The position numbers and the translations under genes are program-made. Source: Bacteroidaceae bacterium (GTDB taxonomy: Bacteria; Bacteroidota; Bacteroidia; Bacteroidales; Bacteroidaceae). Taken from it: 11,632 nt of DNA. The notes under the pieces are model-generated. The model searched no databases. It was not told where the DNA came from and saw nothing but the letters and a program-made list of their open reading frames with translations. This document shows, piece after piece, positions 7,159 to 11,632 of this stretch. The first letter of the stretch is position 1. Each line of letters begins with the position of its first letter. The stretch covers positions 1 through 11,632 of the forward strand of contig CAAGDO010000249.1 in NCBI GenBank assembly GCA_900768625.1, given 5' to 3'.

Positions 7159-7196
7159 AAACGCCAGTCTGTACGAAAGGGTGCAGACTGGCGTTT
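7159..7196 (+). terminator. Hairpin terminator of the exported operon
   Basis: A perfect 13-bp stem (AAACGCCAGTCTG at 7159-7171 with CAGACTGGCGTTT at 7184-7196) encloses a 12-nt loop. It starts 21 nt after the last stop codon and is followed by GCGTTTT. The T-run is short, but the stem is strong and well placed, so I take it as the end of the eight-gene transcript. Confidence 0.75.
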
Positions 7197-7241
7197 GCGT
7201 TTTGCAACATGATGCTATTTAGTCCCCTTCCACCATCCGTC

Positions 7242-7343
7242 AAGTAATATGCAAAAATAACTTCCGCAACTTTTTTGTTGCAAGGTATTTGTTTACGATA
7301 GCTCATCGGAAGAAATTGTAGAAGTTATTTTTGAACATTACTT
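7242..7343. repeat. 102-bp palindromic element, MITE-like
   Basis: Two 23-nt arms (7242-7264 and 7321-7343) are inverted repeats with 21 of 23 positions matching, including 12 perfect pairs (AAAAATAACTTC with GAAGTTATTTTT) and a 7-bp outer block (AAGTAAT with ATTACTT). Inside, GCAAC (7266-7270) pairs with GTTGC (7277-7281) around six T residues, and CTTCCG (7261-7266) can alternatively pair with CGGAAG (7307-7312). No coding sequence lies inside. A small non-autonomous transposable element or its remnant fits best; a transcript-level structure is the alternative. A GTCAAG word lies near each end, but no clear target duplication is seen. Confidence 0.5.
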
Positions 7344-7625
7344 AATGTCAAGACTGAGTCGCTGCGCGACTATATTCTCAAGTTGGCGAAAACGGAGCAT
7401 TGCCGTTCAAAACAGCCATTAGGCTAAAGGGGTTGAAAAGTGAACGGATATCCCCGTTTTGGGTGGGTGGATATTCTCCATTTTCAGCAGCCAGGAAGCT
7501 GCGGCTCCCCAAAGCCTTGCCTCACCGACCGACTTCGTGCATCTTTGTGACCCTTTGTGGTAACCCCCAAGTGAAGAATGATGCCCTATCTGACTGCCCT
7601 CACGATTTGTTGCAGAACCTCCATG
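7344..7625. other. Non-coding stretch with small hairpins
   Basis: I see no gene here. An open frame at 7400-7642 reads as low-quality sequence with no domain and no promoter or start context. Local dyads include AGTCGC (7357-7362) with GCGACT (7366-7371) and a GCAGC/GCTGC pair near 7487-7502. They could be remnants of repeats. Confidence 0.4.
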
Positions 7626-7654
7626 AAAGTGAAAGTCTTTAAGCCTTTCACTTT
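7626..7654. promoter_or_regulatory. Perfect 10-bp dyad overlapping a -33 box
   Basis: AAAGTGAAAG (7626-7635) and CTTTCACTTT (7645-7654) are exact inverted repeats with a 9-nt spacer. The right arm covers three of the four bases of the TTTG -33 element at 7652-7655. That is where a repressor operator would be expected. A weak terminator for upstream transcription is the alternative, but no T-run follows. Confidence 0.45.
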
Positions 7655-7683
7655 GCGTTGCATTCTATTTGCACTACCTTTGC
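7652..7683 (+). promoter_or_regulatory. Consensus Bacteroidetes promoter upstream of rmuC
   Basis: TTTG at 7652-7655, a 19-nt spacer, then TACCTTTGC at 7675-7683 match the sigma-ABfr type consensus (TTTG, 19-21 nt, TAnnTTTG). The start of transcription should be near 7690. That is about 220 nt before the rmuC ATG, leaving room for a structured leader or a separate small RNA. Confidence 0.8.
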
Positions 7684-7692
7684 ATAAGATTA

Positions 7693-7806
7693 GGCCGCGG
7701 TTCGGCATAACGTTCAAGCAAGCTTGACGTTCTGCGGCTCTACGGATATTGTCCGTAGAGTCATCTTGCACCAGCACCTGAACCTTGGTGGATCAGGACT
7801 GCAAAG
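7693..7806 (+). ncRNA. Structured leader or small RNA of unknown class
   Basis: Right after the promoter the sequence folds into consecutive stems: GCCGC (7694-7698) with GCGGC (7734-7738), enclosing a hairpin AACGTTCAAG (7709-7718) with CTTGACGTT (7723-7731); a perfect 9-bp hairpin CTCTACGGA (7738-7746) with TCCGTAGAG (7752-7760); and a two-part hairpin CTTGCA (7765-7770) with TGCAAAG (7800-7806), holding CCTGAACC (7777-7784) opposite GGATCAGG (7790-7797). No open frame fits this stretch. It is either the long 5' leader of rmuC or an independent RNA gene. I cannot match it to a known riboswitch or RNA family with confidence. The exact ends are guesses, since no T-rich terminator follows. Confidence 0.45.
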
Positions 7807-7912
7807 AAGAATATTGTAAACACATCCGTTGCCTTGTTTCTTCAACTGCCTGAATGCCTTTCATGGCATGTCCAATGCAGTTTCCTCATCCACAACGAAA
7901 ATCGAAACATTC

Positions 7913-9172
7913 ATGTCCACCCTTCTCATCCTCCTTCTCTTTGTCGTAGCCCTCGCAGCCGGTTATGCCTTCGGACGCATGCAGGGCCAGCAGCGTCAGC
8001 AGACACTTTTGGCCGAACAGCAGCGCCAGTCACAAGCCGCACTTGCTGAGGCCCAGCAACAGGTACGCCGCGCCGAAGCAGATGCCCAGGCCGCGCTGGT
8101 CAGTGCCACCGAAGCACGCACCCGTCTCAATTCCGAGCGTAAACATGCAGAAGAAGCCATGCAGCAGCAGGCCCAGGCCCTGCGCATGGAGTTCAAGTCC
8201 ATGTCGGCTGAAATGCTTCGCACCCAAGGCGATTCGCTCCGCACGCAACATCTTCATGCCCTCGAAGCCCTCCTCCAGCCGCTTGACAAGGACATTCAGG
8301 CATTCCGCACGCAATTCATCGACAAGCATGCAGCCCTCGACGGCTACATCAAGAGCCTTGCCGAACAGACCACTTCGTTGGGACGCGAAGCGGAAGATCT
8401 GGCCAAGGCCTTGCGCGGCAACACGAAACTTCAGGGCAACTGGGGCGAGGCCGTGTTGACGAACCTCCTTGAAGCCTCAGGACTGACCGAAGGCCGCGAC
8501 TTCGATGTGCAGGCGCACACGAAAGACGATGAGGGGCGCAACCTGATTCCCGACGTGGTGGTCCATCTGCCCTCTGAGCGCAACATCGTGATAGACTCCA
8601 AGGTTTCGCTCACGGCTTTCACGCGCTATGTAGCAGCCGAAGATGCTGCCATTCAGGAACAGCAGCTCAAGGAACACGTGCGCAGCGTTCGTCAGCACGT
8701 CAAGGAACTTTCTTCCAAGAACTACGACAAGGTCGTCGAAGGAAGCATCGGCTATGTCCTCATGTTCATCCCCGGCGAAGGAGCCTACGTGTCCGCCGTC
8801 ACGGCCGACCCAATGCTGACCACCGATGCCTATGCCCAGCACGTCATCATCATCAATCCCACCAACCTGCTGATGGCGCTCCAGTTGGCCTACAACCTCT
8901 GGCAGAGCGAATTACAAAGCCGTTCGGTGAAGGACATCTACACTTCGGCGGAGAAACTCTATAAGAAATTCTCCACTTTTGCCCAAAACTTCGTGAAGCT
9001 GGGAAATGGCATCCAGCAGTTGCAGCGCACCTACGACGATGCGCAGAAACAGCTCACATCCGGTCGTGGCAACATTGTCAGTCAGCTGGAAGGATGGAAG
9101 AAAAAAGGCCTCACCCCCTCTTCCGACCTTCCCCCCGCCCTCACGGATGGGGCAGAAATCGAGGACCTGTAG
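7913..9172 (+). CDS. rmuC: DNA recombination protein RmuC homologue
   Basis: 419 residues from ATG 7913. The longer reading frame from TTG 7829 adds residues without family character, whereas MSTLLILLLFVVALAAGYAFGR is the expected N-terminal membrane anchor. Residues 22-115 are a Gln/Ala/Glu-rich coiled coil. The RmuC domain covers about 140-400: LRGNTKLQGNWGE (167-179), PDVVVHLPSERNIVIDSKVS (213-232), FIPGEGAYVSA (285-295), PTNLLMALQLAYNLW (316-330) and LTSGRGNIVSQLEGWKKKG (381-399). The D213...DSK230 arrangement suits the PD-(D/E)xK nuclease-like fold proposed for this family. In E. coli, RmuC is reported to limit inversions between short inverted repeats; the biochemical activity here is inferred. 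The gene is expressed from its own promoter about 220 nt upstream and is convergent with cysS. Confidence 0.93.
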   Translation: MSTLLILLLFVVALAAGYAFGRMQGQQRQQTLLAEQQRQSQAALAEAQQQVRRAEADAQAALVSATEARTRLNSERKHAEEAMQQQAQALRMEFKSMSAEMLRTQGDSLRTQHLHALEALLQPLDKDIQAFRTQFIDKHAALDGYIKSLAEQTTSLGREAEDLAKALRGNTKLQGNWGEAVLTNLLEASGLTEGRDFDVQAHTKDDEGRNLIPDVVVHLPSERNIVIDSKVSLTAFTRYVAAEDAAIQEQQLKEHVRSVRQHVKELSSKNYDKVVEGSIGYVLMFIPGEGAYVSAVTADPMLTTDAYAQHVIIINPTNLLMALQLAYNLWQSELQSRSVKDIYTSAEKLYKKFSTFAQNFVKLGNGIQQLQRTYDDAQKQLTSGRGNIVSQLEGWKKKGLTPSSDLPPALTDGAEIEDL

Positions 9173-9214
9173 AATCGGTGTGGCTCTTTCAATGGGTGTC
9201 CTTTGCCTGTGGGT

Positions 9215-9242
9215 ATTTGCGCTTCGCACGTGGAGCGCAAGT
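9215..9242 (+). terminator. Possible rmuC terminator hairpin
   Basis: ATTTGCGCT (9215-9223) pairs with AGCGCAAGT (9234-9242), nine pairs including one G-T, around a 10-nt loop. It lies 42 nt after the rmuC stop codon. The following sequence (ATTCTTATTCC) is only weakly T-rich, so this may be a leaky terminator, with the strong one further on at 9648-9724. Confidence 0.35.
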
Positions 9243-9386
9243 GTATTCTTATTCCCCCATCAGCATCGCCCATAGGCTGGATCGCTCCGCTTTCAGGAAA
9301 TACGCATTCGCTGTTTTGGAAACATTTCAGACGCCCTGTTTCCATACACCCTTGGGTAAAGGCATTCCGAACTCCGTTCGAAGTTA

Positions 9387-9474
9387 CCGAACGGCATTTG
9401 CCGGTAGACCGAATGGCATTTGCCGGTAGACCGAATGGCATTTGCCGGTAGCCCGAACGGCAATTGGTGGTAGC
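9387..9474. repeat. 22-bp tandem repeat, four units
   Basis: Four adjacent 22-nt units run at 9387-9408, 9409-9430, 9431-9452 and 9453-9474. The core is CCGAAyGGCATTTGCCGGTA. Units 1 to 3 differ at one or two positions; unit 4 is more diverged (GGCAATTGGTGGTAG). Each of the first three contains the small palindrome GGCATTTGCC. The period is not a multiple of three and the repeat lies in non-coding DNA between convergent genes. A degenerate extra copy may precede it from about 9367. The rest of 9173-9647 holds no gene that I can support. Confidence 0.85.
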
Positions 9475-9647
9475 TAACAGATCAAGGGACTTTGAACGAC
9501 TTGCTCCCTTTCCCGATTTGAGAACACTGCATGAACGGGCTTTTCCGTGGGGCATAAACGTGAAAGAAAATCGTGCGAGGACGCTCAAAAACGGCAAAGG
9601 TACGCAAGTTGGAAATGCGTATTTTCTCAATCGTTACTCAATAAACA

Positions 9648-9724
9648 AAAAAGATTACACGAGAACCATATGCGTAAGCTTTAGTGGATAAAGCAAACGC
9701 ATATGGTTCTCGTGTAATCTTTTT
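9648..9724. terminator. Perfect 28-bp inverted repeat, likely bidirectional terminator
   Basis: Arms at 9648-9675 and 9697-9724 are exact reverse complements over 28 nt (they include GATTACACGAGAACCATATG). A further 5-bp stem lies in the loop (GCTTT at 9678-9682 with AAAGC at 9690-9694). Read on the plus strand the right arm ends in five T residues; read on the minus strand the other arm ends in six. It lies between the convergent ends of rmuC and cysS, 26 nt beyond the cysS stop codon, so it can end both transcripts. Unusual length and perfection also allow a small palindromic mobile element. Confidence 0.75.
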
Positions 9725-9750
9725 CATTCAGGTCTACGCCGTGAGGGCGG

Positions 9751-11241
9751 TTATTTGTTCAGCTTCCAGGTGGCACCGTCCTTCGTGTCTTTCACCTCGA
9801 AACCGAAGGCAGCGAGTTCGTTGCGGATCTGGTCGCTGGTGGCCCAGTCCTTGTTGGCCTTGGCCTTGGCACGGATGTCGAGGAGAAGGTCGATGGCCTT
9901 GCTGTAAGCTTCTTCGCGTCCGGCATTTCCGCCCTCTGTCTCGCTCTTGAGACCGAGGATGTCGAATGTGAAAGTGTGCACCGTCTGGCGGAGCGCCTCC
10001 AGTGCAGCCGGCGTGATGGTCGTCTGCTTGTCGGCCAACTGGTTAATCACGCGGCAAGCATCGAAGAGATGGCTGATGACGATCGGAGAGTTGAAATCAT
10101 CGCTCATCGATTCGTAGCACTTGTCGGCAAGTTCTGCGGCATAAGCCTCAGTGATCTTTCCGTCAGCTGCAGGTTCGATGCGGTCGAGCTGGCTGATGGC
10201 ATCCATAAGGCGGTCGAAACCCTTCTTTGAAGCCTGAAGCGCTTCGTTGGAGAAATCGACAGTCGAGCGGTAGTGCGCCTGCAGGATGAAGAAACGGATG
10301 GTCATCGGCGAGTAAGCCTGCTCGAGGAGCTCATGCGAACCGTTGAAGAACTGGTCGAGCGTGATGAAGTTGTTGTAGCTCTTGCCCATCTTCTTGCCCG
10401 CGATGGTGATCATGTTGTTGTGCATCCAGTATTTCACCATCTCATGGCCCATCGATGCCACAGCCTGTGCGATTTCACATTCGTGGTGGGGGAACACGAG
10501 GTCCATGCCGCCACCGTGGATGTCGAATCGCTCACCCAGATACTTGCGTCCCATGGCCGTGCATTCGCAGTGCCAACCGGGGAAACCTTCGCTCCAAGGT
10601 GAGGGCCAGCGCATGATATGCTCCGGTTGAGCTTTCTTCCAGAGTGCGAAGTCCACCTGATGACGCTTTTCGCCCACGCCATCGAGCTCACGGCTGGCAT
10701 CGTGCACATCTTCGAGGTTACGGCCGGAAAGGATACCGTAGCGGTGCTTTTCGTTGTATTTCACCACGTCGAAGTATACCGAACCGTTTGATTCATAGGC
10801 AAAGCCATTGTCGAGAATCTGTTTCACGAGTTCCTCCTGCTCGATGATATGCCCCGTTGCGTGCGGTTCGATGCTGGGGGGCAACACGTTGAGGCTGGCC
10901 ATGGCAGCGTTGAAGCGGTTGGTGTAGTACTGCGCCACTTCCATGGGTTCGAGTTGTTCGAGGCGAGCCTTCTTGGCAATCTTGTCCTCGCCCTCGTCTG
11001 CATCATGTTCGAGGTGGCCCACATCGGTGATATTGCGCACGTAGCGCACCTTGTAGCCCAGATGGGTGAGGTAGCGGAACACGAGGTCGAAGGTGATGGC
11101 AGGGCGTGCATGGCCGAGGTGTGCGTCGCCGTAGACGGTGGGGCCGCACACGTACATTCCAACGTGTTCGGGATGGATGGGCACGAACTCTTCCTTGCGG
11201 CGAGAGAGCGTGTTGTAGAGGTAGATTTTGCGTTGTTGCAT
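9751..11241 (-). CDS. cysS: Cysteinyl-tRNA synthetase
   Basis: A 496-residue cytoplasmic class I aminoacyl-tRNA synthetase that charges tRNA-Cys with cysteine using ATP. The start is the ATG at 11241 (MQQRKIYLYNTLSRR). The frame stays open upstream for 124 codons to 11613, but that part is repeats and promoter, so it is not coding. Class I signatures are HLGH (41-44) in CGPTVYGDAHLGHARP and KMGKS (284-288). The zinc ligands expected from the E. coli enzyme are all present: Cys32, Cys227 in GWHCECTAM, and His252 and Glu256 in FPHHECEIAQ. The anticodon-binding helical part runs from about 335 to the end (AYSKAIDLLLDIRAKAKANK at 445-464). Size and domain order are normal for the family. It has its own consensus promoter and ends at the 28-bp inverted repeat. 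Confidence 0.98.
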   Translation of the reverse strand: MQQRKIYLYNTLSRRKEEFVPIHPEHVGMYVCGPTVYGDAHLGHARPAITFDLVFRYLTHLGYKVRYVRNITDVGHLEHDADEGEDKIAKKARLEQLEPMEVAQYYTNRFNAAMASLNVLPPSIEPHATGHIIEQEELVKQILDNGFAYESNGSVYFDVVKYNEKHRYGILSGRNLEDVHDASRELDGVGEKRHQVDFALWKKAQPEHIMRWPSPWSEGFPGWHCECTAMGRKYLGERFDIHGGGMDLVFPHHECEIAQAVASMGHEMVKYWMHNNMITIAGKKMGKSYNNFITLDQFFNGSHELLEQAYSPMTIRFFILQAHYRSTVDFSNEALQASKKGFDRLMDAISQLDRIEPAADGKITEAYAAELADKCYESMSDDFNSPIVISHLFDACRVINQLADKQTTITPAALEALRQTVHTFTFDILGLKSETEGGNAGREEAYSKAIDLLLDIRAKAKANKDWATSDQIRNELAAFGFEVKDTKDGATWKLNK

Positions 11242-11309
11242 ATCTTTGATTGTATTGTTTCTTCTTGTATCCCAATGATGGGATGGGGATTGTGGTTCAG
11301 CCCCCGAAT

Positions 11310-11341
11310 GCAAAGTTACGGATTTTTGGTACAGTGGCAAA
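11310..11341 (-). promoter_or_regulatory. Consensus Bacteroidetes promoter of cysS
   Basis: Read on the minus strand: TTTG (11341-11338), a 19-nt spacer, then TAACTTTGC (11318-11310). Both boxes and the spacing match the Bacteroidetes housekeeping consensus. Transcription should begin near 11302 and leave a leader of about 60 nt before the cysS ATG. It lies inside the open frame that extends upstream of cysS, which supports the shorter CysS start. Confidence 0.85.
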
Positions 11342-11370
11342 ATGGGGGTGGACAAAAGGGGCTTGCCAAC

Positions 11371-11433
11371 AAGTCCTGAACTTGTGGAAAAAAGTCCCGA
11401 GGTTGTTTGAAAAAGTCCCGAACTTGTGAAAAC
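11371..11433. repeat. Three 21-bp tandem repeats upstream of the cysS promoter
   Basis: Units at 11371-11391, 11392-11412 and 11413-11433 share AAGTCCyGAAcTTGT followed by an A-rich end. A weaker partial copy (AATGTCCC) follows at 11434. The array starts about 30 bp upstream of the -33 box, and the 21-bp period is two helical turns, so the repeats face the same side of the DNA. This suits binding sites for an activator or nucleoid protein, but chance expansion of a simple repeat is possible. Confidence 0.7.
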
Positions 11434-11472
11434 AATGTCCCTGTGGTGTTCAATGGCATCCGTTTTTGGAGA

Positions 11473-11632
11473 TTGCTTCGCGAAGTACGCTGCGGCTCGG
11501 AAGTGGAAAGTAAAACTTTTTTCAAGTTTTCCTTTCCACTTCGCTCGCCTTGTAGTACTTTGCTTCGCGAAGTTACGCTGCGGCTCGGAAGTGGAAAGTA
11601 AAACTTTTTTCAAGTTTTCCTTTCCACTTCGC
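11473..11632. repeat. Two copies of a 72-bp hairpin-forming repeat
   Basis: Copy 1 is 11473-11544 and copy 2 is 11560-11632, nearly identical (one extra T in copy 2) and separated by 15 nt. Each contains GCTTCGCGAAG, then GCTGCGGCTCGGAAG, then an almost perfect stem: GAAGTGGAAAGTAAAACTT pairs with AAGTTTTCCTTTCCACTTC at 18 of 19 positions around a 5-nt loop. The array runs to the window edge, so the true copy number is unknown. REP-like or MITE-like intergenic repeats fit best. No gene is seen in 11434-11632. Confidence 0.85.

Noticed and set aside
7400..7642. An 80-residue open frame in the intergenic region
   Set aside because: There is no recognisable domain, its composition looks non-coding, and it runs into the dyad upstream of the rmuC promoter.
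7780..7820. Signal recognition particle (4.5S) RNA domain IV
   Set aside because: CAGGACTGCAAAGAAG resembles the conserved CAGGTCCGGAAGGAAG loop, but the invariant AGCA part is AGAA here, the flanks do not pair into the long rod of this RNA, and the same bases form a better alternative hairpin. A covariance search would settle it.
7965..8459. A 164-residue open frame within rmuC
   Set aside because: It is a shadow of the rmuC coding frame; the RmuC motifs are in the other frame.
9387..9474. CRISPR array
   Set aside because: The units are directly adjacent with no unique spacers, and no cas genes are present.
9594..9602. Minus-strand -7 box TACCTTTGC
   Set aside because: It matches the consensus, but no TTTG lies at 19-21 nt and no minus-strand gene follows in the direction of transcription.
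9082..9630. A 182-residue open frame on the minus strand
   Set aside because: It runs through the 22-bp tandem repeat in changing frames and overlaps the end of rmuC. No domain or codon signal supports it.
11242..11613. N-terminal extension of CysS by 124 residues
   Set aside because: The extra frame is made of the 72-bp repeats, the 21-bp repeats and the cysS promoter. CysS families start at the MQQRKIYLYN-like segment.

Overview
The window looks like a chromosomal segment of a Bacteroidales bacterium, most likely Prevotella or a close relative. The main clues are two good Bacteroidetes-type promoters (TTTG, 19-nt spacer, TAnnTTTG), the lack of Shine-Dalgarno sequences before start codons, signal peptides ending in ...AQ or ...GQ, and the sequence character of CysS and RmuC. 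The assignment is inference; no marker gene fixes the genus.

Layout. Positions 1-296 hold no gene that I can support. A short helix-turn-helix regulator gene lies at 297-533 (+). After a gap of about 180 nt, eight same-strand genes (714-7137) run with gaps of 15 nt or less, or with overlaps, which indicates one operon. Every product has an N-terminal export signal. In order they are: a lipoprotein with two tandem Ig-like repeats, a second lipoprotein, a secreted caspase-fold (C14) peptidase homologue with an extra C-terminal domain, two unrecognised exported proteins that resemble each other, an exported Sel1/WG-repeat protein, and two outer-membrane beta-barrel proteins that look like paralogues. 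A strong hairpin terminator closes the operon at 7159-7196.

Positions 7197-7912 are non-coding. They hold a 102-bp MITE-like palindromic element, a perfect 10-bp dyad overlapping the -33 box of a consensus promoter, and a multi-hairpin leader or small RNA. Next comes rmuC (7913-9172, +). A 578-nt convergent intergenic region follows, with a four-unit 22-bp tandem repeat and a perfect 28-bp inverted repeat placed as a bidirectional terminator. cysS lies on the minus strand (11241 to 9751) with a consensus promoter. Upstream of it are three 21-bp tandem repeats and then two copies of a 72-bp hairpin-forming repeat that reaches the window edge.

How the genes may work together. cysS and rmuC are housekeeping genes. 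The accessory interest is the exported caspase operon: lipoproteins, a periplasmic or secreted caspase homologue, helper proteins sharing a similar small domain, and a pair of barrels suggest an envelope-located assembly. No immunity, toxin, phage or secretion marker gene is present, so its biological role stays open.
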